A stretch of 57,329 nucleotides of DNA from an uncultured Bacteroidales bacterium. Lineage in GTDB: Bacteria > Bacteroidota > Bacteroidia > Bacteroidales > UBA932. Below are positions 25,516-33,707 of this stretch, piece after piece. Under the pieces are notes generated by a model that saw only the letters and a list, made by a program, of their open reading frames with translations, did no database searches and was not told the origin of the DNA. Where the stretch lies: assembly GCA_900317925.1 (NCBI GenBank), contig ONIQ01000008.1, forward strand, positions 1-57,329, in the 5' to 3' direction. The translations under genes were made by a program, and so were the position numbers. Position 1 is the first letter of the stretch. Each line of letters opens with the position of its first letter.

Positions 25516-26562
25516 ATGCAGAATAACAGGAAACCGATTGTCGGAATCACCCAGGGAGACGGCAACGGTATCGGATATGAAGTCATCATCAAATCCCTGG
25601 CCGATTCACGCATCCTCGAATCCTTCACCCCGGTCATTTACGGGTCCTCGAAACTGTTCGGATTCTACCGCAAGCTGATTCACAACATCGAAGATATCGA
25701 CACCTATGTCGTCAACTCCGCCCGGGATGCGAAACCCCGGAAGGTCAACATCGTCAACTGCCTGCCGGACAACACCTTCGTGGAACCCGGACAGAGCACG
25801 CCCGAAGCGGCCAAATCGGCCATCCGCGCACTGGAATGCGCGGTTCGCGACATCAAGTCGGGCGATATCGACGTCCTGGTCACCGCCCCCATCAACAAGC
25901 GCGCCATGTCCCAGGAGGGCTTTGGCTATACCGGCCACACGGAGTACCTGGAGAAGGAATTCGGGGTAAAAGACGTCGCCATGATCATGGTGAGCAGCAT
26001 CCTGAAAGTGGCGGTGGTTACCGGGCATATCAAACTGAAAGACGTGGCCTCCAGCATCACGGCTGAAAAAATTGTGGGCAAGCTCCGCTTGATGAAGGAG
26101 TCGCTCCAGCGCGATTTCGGGATCGACAATCCGCGCATCGCCGTGCTGGGCCTGAACCCGCACTGCGGCGACGGCGGCCTGCTGGGCGATGAAGAGCAGC
26201 AGATCATCCTTCCGGCCGTCAAGCAGGCCAACGAGGAGGGCATCGCCGCTTTCGGTCCCTACTCCCCCGACGGCTATTTCGGACTGGGCAACTTCCACCG
26301 CTTCGACGCCACCCTGGCCATGTACCACGATCAGGGGCTGGCTCCGTTCAAGGCCCTGGCCTTCGAGCAGGGCGTGAACTACACCGCCGGCCTTCCGATT
26401 GTCCGGACTTCACCCGACCACGGAACGGCCTACGACATGGCCGGACGGGACGAAGCAGACCCGCACTCCATGATGTCGTCCATCTTTACGGCCATCGACA
26501 TCTTCAAGAGCCGGCAAGCCTACGACGCGCTTCAGGCCGGGAAAATGAACAAAGAGAAATAA
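25516..26562 (+). CDS. pdxA: 4-hydroxythreonine-4-phosphate dehydrogenase
   Basis: The 348-residue protein has the PdxA blocks: IVGITQGDGNGIGYEV at the start, TAPINKRAM near residue 122, GHTEYLE near 137, GLNPHCGDGGLLG near 212 with the metal-binding histidine, YHDQGLAPFKAL near 273 and SPDHGTAYD near 298. It oxidises 4-phosphohydroxy-L-threonine in the DXP-dependent pyridoxal phosphate pathway. No other pdx gene is nearby. Its last 31 bases overlap the convergent metal-exporter gene. Confidence 0.95.
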   Translation: MQNNRKPIVGITQGDGNGIGYEVIIKSLADSRILESFTPVIYGSSKLFGFYRKLIHNIEDIDTYVVNSARDAKPRKVNIVNCLPDNTFVEPGQSTPEAAKSAIRALECAVRDIKSGDIDVLVTAPINKRAMSQEGFGYTGHTEYLEKEFGVKDVAMIMVSSILKVAVVTGHIKLKDVASSITAEKIVGKLRLMKESLQRDFGIDNPRIAVLGLNPHCGDGGLLGDEEQQIILPAVKQANEEGIAAFGPYSPDGYFGLGNFHRFDATLAMYHDQGLAPFKALAFEQGVNYTAGLPIVRTSPDHGTAYDMAGRDEADPHSMMSSIFTAIDIFKSRQAYDALQAGKMNKEK

Positions 26563-27593
26563 CCTGCGACAAGGGCCAGGGCCACTTTCAAGGCTTTGGC
26601 CCTTAAAAATGCCCCCTTGCTCTCCGCCAGCAGCGGCAGGGCGGCGTGGCCGTCCTGGACAATGGAATTGGCCAGCAGGACCGGGAACGGAATCACCCCG
26701 GAGGCAAACAGCGTAACGAACACCAGGTGAGGTCCCGATTCCGGGATCAGTCCCACCGCAATGGCCAGCAGGATCATCCAGCCGGTATTCCCGCTGATCC
26801 ACGCCTGCAGGTCGATAAAATGGAACAGCAGCCCGATTCCCAGTAGCATCCCGAAGGTCCAGGCGAAGATGGACGGCAGATGGTGGCAGACGATGTGGTG
26901 CCACAGATGCTCTTCCACGAAATGATCCGAACCAAACAAAAGCACCCCCACGACAACCAGGCTCAAGGCGGCGAACAGCCAGTAGAGCCAGATTTCATCG
27001 AAAAGGTGGAACCCCTCTTCGTCCAGTTCGTGCGCATCCTCCAGATGGCCGGACAGCAGCACCCCCAGGAAGCCCACGACGCCCAGCAGGAGGGCGATCC
27101 GATGCCAGCCCCAGTGCCGGACATCGGTATGGGGAGCATGAGGATGCTGTTCCTCTTCCTCGCAGCATTCGGTCTCGAAGGTATCGTCCAGCCGGGTAGG
27201 CAGGGTTCTGGGATGCACCACGAATTCCATCAGCAGGCCCGTCCCGATACCCAGGGCAAGGAGGATAGCGAACAGCAGGACCGCCCGTTGCGGGAACAAG
27301 GCCAGCATCAGGAAGGCTTCATCTCCCGCCGTCGCAATCAGCATGGCCAGCAACGCACCGAAACCCAGCATCTTATGGGTATAGAGCGATACCGACGCAA
27401 ACCCGCCCAGACAGCCGGGAACGCTGCCCAGCAGGGCCGATACCAACACCTGTCCCGAGCGGGATACGCGCAGGCGGTTTAACCATTTTCCATGCGATTC
27501 GATGTGGAACGACTCGATGAGCATCATCATGATGACCACCAGGCCGCTGACCAGCACGGCCGTCCGCAAAGCGTCAAGTACAATCTCTACCAT
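26532..27593 (-). CDS. Putative metal exporter (10-TM, ArsP_2-like)
   Basis: The 353-residue protein has about ten membrane helices and a central hydrophilic stretch rich in H, E, D and C (residues about 143-165: ETECCEEEEQHPHAPHTD), followed by further acidic-histidine segments (GHLEDAHELDEE, DHFVEEHLWHH). The repeated GSVPGCLGG/ GLIPESGPH motifs in the two halves suggest an internal inverted duplication. This fits the family annotated as putative manganese transporter or 10-TM heavy-metal exporter; the metal is not established. The ATG at 27593 overlaps the DUF1573 stop (TAATG); a TTG at 27605 is less likely. It is in an operon with the DUF1573 gene. Confidence 0.8.
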   Translation of the reverse strand: MVEIVLDALRTAVLVSGLVVIMMMLIESFHIESHGKWLNRLRVSRSGQVLVSALLGSVPGCLGGFASVSLYTHKMLGFGALLAMLIATAGDEAFLMLALFPQRAVLLFAILLALGIGTGLLMEFVVHPRTLPTRLDDTFETECCEEEEQHPHAPHTDVRHWGWHRIALLLGVVGFLGVLLSGHLEDAHELDEEGFHLFDEIWLYWLFAALSLVVVGVLLFGSDHFVEEHLWHHIVCHHLPSIFAWTFGMLLGIGLLFHFIDLQAWISGNTGWMILLAIAVGLIPESGPHLVFVTLFASGVIPFPVLLANSIVQDGHAALPLLAESKGAFLRAKALKVALALVAGYFSLFIFPA

Positions 27594-28753
27594 TACTCTA
27601 TCCAACCGCTGATAAACAGATTGACCATGGGACGCAGGGGCGAATTGGTCGTCAGCGTGAGGATGACCAGCACCTCCCCGGAAGGCATTCCGGAGGTGTC
27701 CAACGATGCCTTGAGTTTTCCCGATGCTCCAGGGTTGACCGCTCCGGGAACCGTCACCTTTACACGGCGGCTCTCGACATCGGCCTTATAAATGACAAAG
27801 GCTGCCTTTCCCTTGTTTTTAAAAGGGAAGACGGCTTCAACGGGCGTCCCGGCCTTGATTTTGCCAAAGGAGAAGGTACTTTCGTCAAAGAAAGGCTGGG
27901 AGCCGTTTGCCCGCTCCGCCGGGGTCAGCACGGAAAAATTTTCCTTGGTATAGGCCGTGAAACCCAGCACCTTTCCCCCTTCGGCCAACAGCGGATCTTC
28001 CCCGCTCAGGATGGCATCCCCGCCTGCCGCCGCTTCGGGCGGGACCGGTTTCCCGGTCGAAACAGAACGTTTCCCGTCCATCACCGGAACGGCATAATAG
28101 GTATTCCGGCCCCAGCGCTCGCGCGAAGCCGCAACCGCATAGTGCAGTTTGGCGGTTCCCCGGCCGGGGATGGGATTGGGAGAAACGGTGAGCGTGAGCC
28201 CGTCGGACACCTCTTCGAAAGTGATTTTCAAAGCCTTGCGCCCCAGGTTTGCCACCGTGGTTTCGCCGGTCTTCACTTCTCCCTGACTCAAATTGCCCAC
28301 CTTGACGGCCGGATTCTTCACCCCCAGGTTCCCGAAACGGACCGGATAACGTTCCTCCAGGGATAGCTTTTTGACATGGCTGACGCCCCTTAGGTGCAGG
28401 ACGATGGGCTGTTTCACGGCATTCAGGTACACCGTCAGCGTCTTGTCGAAGGGATAGCCCCCTTCGTCATTCTTATAGGTCGCCGTCACCGTCCCGACCG
28501 CCCCCGGACGTAGCGGTTCCTTCGTCCACTTGACATCTGTACAGCCGCAGGAAGAGACCACGTTGTAAATGACCAGCGGTTCGTTCGAGATATTCTTGAC
28601 GGAATAGGAGCACGAAACCGGGCCGTCCGACTGCAGGATGTCTCCAAAATCGTGTACCGTTTTGTCAAATTCCACCACTCCCCCGAACCGGTTCTGGCCC
28701 AGGGAATTGAAAGCGGTCAGCAACACCGCAGCCCAAAAAAGTATCCGTTTCAT
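27593..28753 (-). CDS. DUF1573 domain protein, secreted
   Basis: The 386-residue protein starts with a signal peptide (MKRILFWAAVLLTAFNSLGQ). It then has a typical DUF1573 Ig-like repeat: FDKTVHDFGDI, NEPLVIYNVVSSCGCTD near residues 65-80, and a second related one near 275-350 (STFSFGKIKAG, PFKNKGKAAFVIY). The SCGCT motif with two cysteines is characteristic. Function is unknown; such proteins are abundant periplasmic or surface proteins in Bacteroidota. The start at 28753 is chosen for the signal peptide; the frame is open to 28801 across the ferredoxin promoter. Confidence 0.8.
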   Translation of the reverse strand: MKRILFWAAVLLTAFNSLGQNRFGGVVEFDKTVHDFGDILQSDGPVSCSYSVKNISNEPLVIYNVVSSCGCTDVKWTKEPLRPGAVGTVTATYKNDEGGYPFDKTLTVYLNAVKQPIVLHLRGVSHVKKLSLEERYPVRFGNLGVKNPAVKVGNLSQGEVKTGETTVANLGRKALKITFEEVSDGLTLTVSPNPIPGRGTAKLHYAVAASRERWGRNTYYAVPVMDGKRSVSTGKPVPPEAAAGGDAILSGEDPLLAEGGKVLGFTAYTKENFSVLTPAERANGSQPFFDESTFSFGKIKAGTPVEAVFPFKNKGKAAFVIYKADVESRRVKVTVPGAVNPGASGKLKASLDTSGMPSGEVLVILTLTTNSPLRPMVNLFISGWIE

Positions 28754-28784
28754 TTGATACTTTGAAAATAAACATCTACATTTG
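28753..28784 (+). promoter_or_regulatory. Promoter of the ferredoxin gene
   Basis: -33 TTTG (28753-28756), 20-base spacer, and -7 TACATTTG (28777-28784): a full match to the Bacteroidota consensus. The -33 element overlaps the start codon of the divergent DUF1573 gene. Confidence 0.7.
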
Positions 28785-28790
28785 CATGCT

Positions 28791-28811
28791 CGGAACCGCA
28801 TGGTGCGGTCC
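28791..28811 (+). promoter_or_regulatory. Hairpin at the predicted 5' end of the ferredoxin mRNA
   Basis: CGGAACCGCA-TGG-TGCGGTCCG folds into a 6-bp perfect stem (ACCGCA/TGCGGT) extended by G-C pairs, with a 3-base loop. It begins 6 bases after the -7 element, thus at or just after the predicted transcription start. It may stabilise the 5' end of the message. Confidence 0.45.
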
Positions 28812-28838
28812 GGACATAACCGTTAAAAGATTATAAAA

Positions 28839-29012
28839 ATGGCTCACAAAATTTCTGAAAGCGATTGCGTCGCCTGCGGCACCTGCATGGGTGAATGCCC
28901 GACCGGCGCCATCTCCGAGGGCGATGTGTACAAGATCGATCCCAACGTGTGCATTGACTGTGGCGCTTGCGCAGCAGCCTGCCCGATGGGTGCGATCAGC
29001 CCCGCCGAATAA
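28839..29012 (+). CDS. 2[4Fe-4S] ferredoxin
   Basis: This 57-residue protein has two complete cluster motifs: C10, C13, C16 then C20-P and C38, C41, C44 then C48-P, each followed by xGAIS. It is a clostridial-type bacterial ferredoxin that carries low-potential electrons, for example for pyruvate:ferredoxin oxidoreductase or Rnf in anaerobes. Length (about 55-60) and residues are usual. It has its own strong promoter and a 5' hairpin. The stop codon directly abuts the end of the convergent M16 peptidase gene (29013). Confidence 0.95.
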   Translation: MAHKISESDCVACGTCMGECPTGAISEGDVYKIDPNVCIDCGACAAACPMGAISPAE

Positions 29013-31841
29013 TTACGGCTGAGGCTGCATCACCACATCGATGAGATTTCCGCTGTCAAGCAAAGCCTTGGCAGCGGCTTTTACTTTCTCCGGAGTCAGA
29101 TCTTTGATGGCCTGTTCGTAGTCTTCCAGAAGGTTGATCTCCTCCTGATACCAGTTCAGCAGACGGCCATACCAGAAGCCATTCTCTACCCGGCGCTCGG
29201 CAAGAGCCTTGTTGAAGTGCTCCACCGTGCGGGCGAAATAGTCGGCCGTAGGACCTTCCACGGCCAGTTTGCACAGCTGCTCGCCGGCCACCTTCCGCAA
29301 GTTGTCGGCCTTTTCGGGCTGGGTATCGAACACCACCTGCAGCATGTAGCGGCCACGCGGGTTCTTGCGGGAACGGGAAACGACACTGGCGCCATAGGTA
29401 CCGCCTTCGTCCTCACGCAGGGTATCCACATACACCATGTCCAGGATATACTCGACGGCATCCATCGCCACGTCCTCCGCCACATCGTACGGACGGTTGT
29501 CGGTATAGATCCGGAGCACCGTGGTCTTCGGGGTTTCCATCTTCACCGGGAAAATATCCTCAATGGCACCCGCGGGGATATCGACATGACGGTCGATCCA
29601 ATGCAGCGGCTTGCGGCCCTTCGGAAGCGAGCCGATGTATTTCTCCACCAGCGGCTGCAGGGTTTCCAGTTCCACATCGCCCACAATCACCATCGTGGCA
29701 CCGGCCGCACCGGAGAAGAGGCGGCGGTACACCCGCTCAATCGTTTCGAGCGAAGCGCGGTCCAGCACCGAGGCATCCAGGGTCAGCGAACGCTTGGGAT
29801 CCGTAGAGATCACCTCCGGCAGATGCTGCTGCAGCTTGAACTCGGGACGGTTCTCCAGATTCGGCAGGTAGGCCCGCAACTGGGCGATGGTATTGTCAAA
29901 TTCATCCGGGTCGAAACGAGGCTGGGTGAATTCCAGATACAGCAGCTGGAAAGCGGTCTCCAGGTCTTTCCGGGTGGAATTGCCGCTGATACCGTGAAAG
30001 AGGCCGTCGATGAACGGCTGTCCATTCAACTGTTTTCCGGAAAGCATCTTGGGCACATCCGTCCCCTTGAAACCGGCCACACCGGCATTCTGCCGGAACA
30101 GCGCCTGGACATTCCGCTCGAAGGAAGGAAGGTCCTCCGTATCGATCAGGCTCTCACCACCCTCCATAAAGAGATTGAAAAGAATCTGGTCTTTTTTGTA
30201 CTGGGTAGGCAGGACCACGACCTTGACGCCGTTGGCCAGGATCCACTCGGTAGAACCATACTTCCCGGCAAGCGTTTTCTTGACGCGAGCGCCTTTCAGC
30301 GTAGCGGGATCCAGGAATTCCCGGGCCACTTCCTCACCGGCCGGCGCCGCGATTTCGGAGGCCTCCACTTCCGCAATCCACTGCATCAGGTTCTCCCGGG
30401 AAGGAGTCGCGATACCTTCTTTTGCAGGACCGGAATAAAGGATGACCCGGGTCGAACCGCCCATCATCGCCGGCAGGATCCGGTCCAGTGTGGCTTTATC
30501 CACCTGATCAAAGAGCGCCTTTGCCATCTCGAAGGCATCCTCCGGGGTCGGATAGGCGTAGCTGTCAAAGAAATGACGGATCAGCGGCCACACATATTCG
30601 GCGTTCTTCCGGGTGGAAGCGCTGTTGGCTGCCTTCTCGTAACCGGACAGGATCTCTTCTTTGGCACGGGCGATTTCGGCCTCGGTGAAGCCGTAGCGGC
30701 GCGCCTTTTCCACTTCCGTATAAAAGGCCTTCACGCCACCGGCTATGTCCTTGTCTTTCAACGAAACCGTTGCCATGACCACATCGCTGGTCTCACAGAG
30801 GTCTCCCATCTGGACGTCTCCCGACAGGAAGGGGCAATCGGCCTTGGCCGTGATATCGGCGAAACGCTCGGACATGATCCGGCCAATCATCCTGAGGGCC
30901 AGGTCGGTCTGGAAACCGGCCGGCGTCTCGTTCAACCACTCGCTGCGGGCCGGGTTCTCCCACAGCAGCGTCAGGGATGCTTCGGTCGCTTCCGGATCGG
31001 TAATCACCCCCACGCGAGGCTGCTCTTCCTTCGGCAGGTCGATGCGTTCCTTCGGAACAGGATTCTCGACGGCGGGGATATCCGCGAAGATGCGCTTCAA
31101 CGAAGCTTCCACGGCATCGGGATCCACATCACCCACGACGATAACCGCCTGCAAATCAGGACGGTACCAGGTATGATAGAAATTAACCAGACTCTCGGGA
31201 GCAAAGGTTTTCAGGTTCTCTTCACTGCCGATGATCGTGCAACCGGCATATTTCGTATTCCCGTACAGGTAGGGCAGCGACTGTTCGAAAATCCGCCAGT
31301 CGGCCGTATTGCGCGAGCGCTTCTCCTCCAGGATTACCGGGCGTTCCTTGTCGATTTCGACCGGATCGCAAGTGACGAAGTGGGAGTAATCGTGCAGGAT
31401 GAGCAGGCAGGTATCCGCCACACCGGGGCGCACGAGCGGGATGTTGCTGAGCATGTAAACCGTCTGCTCCACCCCTGTGGAAGCGTTCACGTTGCCACCG
31501 AAGGAGGCACCGATGCTCTGCAGATAGTCCAGGATGGCTTTCCCCGGGAAATTCTTCGTGCCGTTGAAGCACATGTGCTCCAGGAAGTGGGCCAGGCCGT
31601 CCTGGTCAGGGGTCTCCTGGATGGCGCCTACATTGGTCGCCAGGTAGAATTCGGCCCGCTGGGCGGGAATGGCGTTGTGACGGATGTAATAGGTAAGTCC
31701 GTTGTCCAGCGTCCCGCGACGGACGAGCGGGTCACCCGGGATCTTCGGGATCATCGCCTTGAGTTCTTCTTCAGAATAAGACTGCGCGAAGGCGGACAAG
31801 GCCGCCGTCATCAGCGCAACAAAGATGAAAAATCTTTTCAT
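29013..31841 (-). CDS. M16 family zinc metallopeptidase, secreted
   Basis: The 942-residue protein has a signal peptide (MKRFFIFVALMTAALSAFAQ). Its first M16 domain has the inverted zinc motif HFLEH (within GLAHFLEHMCFNG, near residue 83) and the downstream glutamate in the EEKRSRNTADW region. A second, non-catalytic M16 domain begins near residue 490 (GSTEWILANGVKVVVLPT). Size and layout match the pitrilysin/PqqL-like exported peptidases of Bacteroidota that degrade small peptides. The gene is monocistronic, divergent from the LysR gene, with which it may be co-regulated. Confidence 0.9.
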   Translation of the reverse strand: MKRFFIFVALMTAALSAFAQSYSEEELKAMIPKIPGDPLVRRGTLDNGLTYYIRHNAIPAQRAEFYLATNVGAIQETPDQDGLAHFLEHMCFNGTKNFPGKAILDYLQSIGASFGGNVNASTGVEQTVYMLSNIPLVRPGVADTCLLILHDYSHFVTCDPVEIDKERPVILEEKRSRNTADWRIFEQSLPYLYGNTKYAGCTIIGSEENLKTFAPESLVNFYHTWYRPDLQAVIVVGDVDPDAVEASLKRIFADIPAVENPVPKERIDLPKEEQPRVGVITDPEATEASLTLLWENPARSEWLNETPAGFQTDLALRMIGRIMSERFADITAKADCPFLSGDVQMGDLCETSDVVMATVSLKDKDIAGGVKAFYTEVEKARRYGFTEAEIARAKEEILSGYEKAANSASTRKNAEYVWPLIRHFFDSYAYPTPEDAFEMAKALFDQVDKATLDRILPAMMGGSTRVILYSGPAKEGIATPSRENLMQWIAEVEASEIAAPAGEEVAREFLDPATLKGARVKKTLAGKYGSTEWILANGVKVVVLPTQYKKDQILFNLFMEGGESLIDTEDLPSFERNVQALFRQNAGVAGFKGTDVPKMLSGKQLNGQPFIDGLFHGISGNSTRKDLETAFQLLYLEFTQPRFDPDEFDNTIAQLRAYLPNLENRPEFKLQQHLPEVISTDPKRSLTLDASVLDRASLETIERVYRRLFSGAAGATMVIVGDVELETLQPLVEKYIGSLPKGRKPLHWIDRHVDIPAGAIEDIFPVKMETPKTTVLRIYTDNRPYDVAEDVAMDAVEYILDMVYVDTLREDEGGTYGASVVSRSRKNPRGRYMLQVVFDTQPEKADNLRKVAGEQLCKLAVEGPTADYFARTVEHFNKALAERRVENGFWYGRLLNWYQEEINLLEDYEQAIKDLTPEKVKAAAKALLDSGNLIDVVMQPQP

Positions 31842-31861
31842 AATTATATATTATCTGCATA

Positions 31862-31869
31862 CAAAGATA
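31862..31869 (-). promoter_or_regulatory. -7 promoter element TATCTTTG (M16 peptidase)
   Basis: Exact TAnnTTTG match on the minus strand, 20 bases before the peptidase start, in the 73-base divergent spacer. Confidence 0.55.
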
Positions 31870-31881
31870 AGCAGAAAAATC

Positions 31882-31889
31882 TATCTTTG
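31882..31889 (+). promoter_or_regulatory. -7 promoter element TATCTTTG (LysR gene)
   Basis: Exact TAnnTTTG match, 25 bases before the ATG at 31915. The two back-to-back elements are 12 bases apart, so the divergent promoters overlap; a palindromic TAAGAAAATCTTA follows at about 31897-31909 and could be an operator. Confidence 0.55.
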
Positions 31890-31914
31890 CAGCATATAAG
31901 AAAATCTTATTGAA

Positions 31915-32688
31915 ATGGACGATTTCAGACTGCGTATTTTCAGTGTGCTGGCCCGAACCGGCAGCTTTACCGCCACCGCCCGCGAACTGGGCATCACCCA
32001 ACCGGCCGTTAGCCAGCGAATTGCCGAACTGGAAAAGGAAACAGGTTATCCCCTCTTCGACCGAGCCCCCGGCAATGTCAGCCTAAATGAACACGGGAAG
32101 GTGTTTTTCGCCTATTCGGAACGGATCCTGCACCTGTACGATGCCGCCACGCAGGCCTTCGTCCCCGCGGGATCCCTGCCGCGTACGCTTACGCTGGCGG
32201 CCGACGACGCCCTGCGGACCACCGTTCTTCCCCGGCTCCTGCCTTCGATGATGGAACTGTCGTCCCAGACGCATATCATTATCGTTCCTTATAGCCCGGA
32301 CCTCCCGGCCGATATCCGGATGTTTACCGCTCCCGCACGGGAAAGCCTGTCGCTGGAACATTCGGCAGCCCTTTGCGGTTCGGTCCGGGCCGTCGCCACC
32401 GGGGCGCAGGACAGCCGCGCTCCCCTGCTGGTCTGGTCCGGGTACCTGGACCTGCTGCCCCCCGAAGACAAGGCCTTTGTGCGCGTCTCCCTGCCCGATC
32501 CGATGGCCGTTCTGGCCCTGGCCGCCGCCCGTCCCGAATGCCGTGCGCTGGTTCCCGAGACGGCGCTGAACCATGAAAAAATCCATCCGCAGTGCATCGA
32601 ATCGCTGCGGATGGACCGGTTTATCGAAGCGTCCGGGGACTGGGCCCGGACACAACTGTATTATTTCTTGGAGAATACGACTGTCTGA
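31915..32688 (+). CDS. LysR-family transcriptional regulator
   Basis: The 257-residue protein has a canonical N-terminal winged helix-turn-helix: FSVLARTGSFTATARELGITQPAVSQ at about residues 9-34 (key segment SFTATARELGITQPAVS) and LEKETGYPLFDR. The effector-binding part is about 40 residues shorter than in typical 300-residue LysR proteins, with weak similarity. It is divergent from the M16 peptidase gene, the usual arrangement for a LysR regulator and its target. It overlaps the convergent lipoprotein gene by 28 bases at the 3' end. Confidence 0.85.
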   Translation: MDDFRLRIFSVLARTGSFTATARELGITQPAVSQRIAELEKETGYPLFDRAPGNVSLNEHGKVFFAYSERILHLYDAATQAFVPAGSLPRTLTLAADDALRTTVLPRLLPSMMELSSQTHIIIVPYSPDLPADIRMFTAPARESLSLEHSAALCGSVRAVATGAQDSRAPLLVWSGYLDLLPPEDKAFVRVSLPDPMAVLALAAARPECRALVPETALNHEKIHPQCIESLRMDRFIEASGDWARTQLYYFLENTTV

Positions 32689-33617
32689 GCCTTCTCACGT
32701 TCGTTTTCGTCCGAGATGATCAGCTTGAAGGAATGGCTGGAACCCGAGGCCGAGGTAGCCGCCAGGGTGGACAGCAACTGTAACAGGGAAACGTCCTTGA
32801 TCAATGTCTGGCCCTTGATTTCGGTTCCCGTCGGAATGCCGAAATTCTTTACGCCGCTAACGGCGACAGGGTCGTTCACGATGTCCAGGATATGGTTGGT
32901 CTTGTTGGCCTCGACACCGATCATCGCGTCAACCATCGAAAGGAAAACGGTGTTCGTCGAAGTGACCTGGATCTTGGCACCCTTCAATTTGCCGGCCACG
33001 TCGATGGTAATCTTCAGGTTCTTGTCGGCATCCGTTTCCAGGTCATAGGCAGCCTTGTCCGGATTCAAGGTGAAGAGCGGACCGCTGGTGTAGTGGAAGG
33101 TGACCGCTTTTTTCAGGCTTTTCTCGTTTTCGTCGGACACGGTGAACGTAAAGGTGAATTCATCGCCCGTCTCCGGATTACCGCTATTGATAAAGGAGGA
33201 CAGGATCTTGCGGACATCCACGGTGGCCGTCGTCTTTCCGGAGAGCGACGCGCCCGAAGGGATGCTCAGCCTGGTCATCTCGCCCGCCACCTTATCGTCC
33301 TTGATCAAGTCCAGGACCGGCTCCTTCACGTTGGAGGAATACTTGTTCTCAGCGATGCCGATCATATTGTTCAACACACCGTAATAAATCACGTCGGGGG
33401 CTTTCACGGAAATGGTGAAAGAAGCGATTTTCCCGGGAGCGTCAATCTTGATCGGGACCGCCTTATCTTCGAAATACTCCTGTGTATCAATATTGGACGA
33501 GCCGTCCAGGCTGATGGTCGGGGCGGGGATAATGGGGCCATCCTCCTTGCTCCCGCCACAGGCGGAAAGCAGCAGAACGGCGACAAAGGCAAAACATGCC
33601 AGGCTACACTTCTTCAT
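32661..33617 (-). CDS. Lipoprotein with two tandem repeats, function unknown
   Basis: The 318-residue product has a clear lipoprotein signal (FAFVAVLLLSAC-GGSKEDG). The mature part is a tandem duplication of a unit of about 140 residues: in each, a beta-rich start (IDAPGKIASFTI / IDVAGKLKGAKI), then NNMIGI or DAMIGV, a LDLIKDD or LDIVNDP turn, IPSGASLSGKT or IPTGTEIKGQT, and an end with FTVSDENEKS or LIISDENERE. I do not recognise the family. An Ig-like or DUF4625-like surface domain is possible. The GGSKEDG after the cysteine is acidic, as in surface-exported lipoproteins of Bacteroidota. Confidence 0.75.
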   Translation of the reverse strand: MKKCSLACFAFVAVLLLSACGGSKEDGPIIPAPTISLDGSSNIDTQEYFEDKAVPIKIDAPGKIASFTISVKAPDVIYYGVLNNMIGIAENKYSSNVKEPVLDLIKDDKVAGEMTRLSIPSGASLSGKTTATVDVRKILSSFINSGNPETGDEFTFTFTVSDENEKSLKKAVTFHYTSGPLFTLNPDKAAYDLETDADKNLKITIDVAGKLKGAKIQVTSTNTVFLSMVDAMIGVEANKTNHILDIVNDPVAVSGVKNFGIPTGTEIKGQTLIKDVSLLQLLSTLAATSASGSSHSFKLIISDENEREKAQTVVFSKK

Positions 33618-33653
33618 GGTATTATTGTTTTTTGATTACTGTTTTCTCCATGG

Positions 33654-33661
33654 CAAAGTTA
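33654..33661 (-). promoter_or_regulatory. -7 promoter element TAACTTTG (lipoprotein gene)
   Basis: Exact TAnnTTTG match on the minus strand, 36 bases before the ATG at 33617, in the spacer shared with parE. Confidence 0.5.
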
Positions 33662-33674
33662 AACTTTTTTTTTG

Positions 33675-33682
33675 TAATTTTG
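33675..33682 (+). promoter_or_regulatory. -7 promoter element TAATTTTG (parE)
   Basis: Exact TAnnTTTG match, 25 bases before the parE ATG. The leader also contains AAAGGAGAG (33697-33704) a few bases before the ATG at 33708, an unusually good Shine-Dalgarno sequence for this phylum, which supports this start. Confidence 0.55.
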
Positions 33683-33707
33683 CAGAAATAAGTGCTAAAG
33701 GAGAGTT

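Noticed and set aside
29217-31913. Antisense open frame of about 898 codons over the M16 peptidase
   Set aside because: The minus strand codes a full-length M16 peptidase with signal peptide and zinc motif; the antisense product has no family features.
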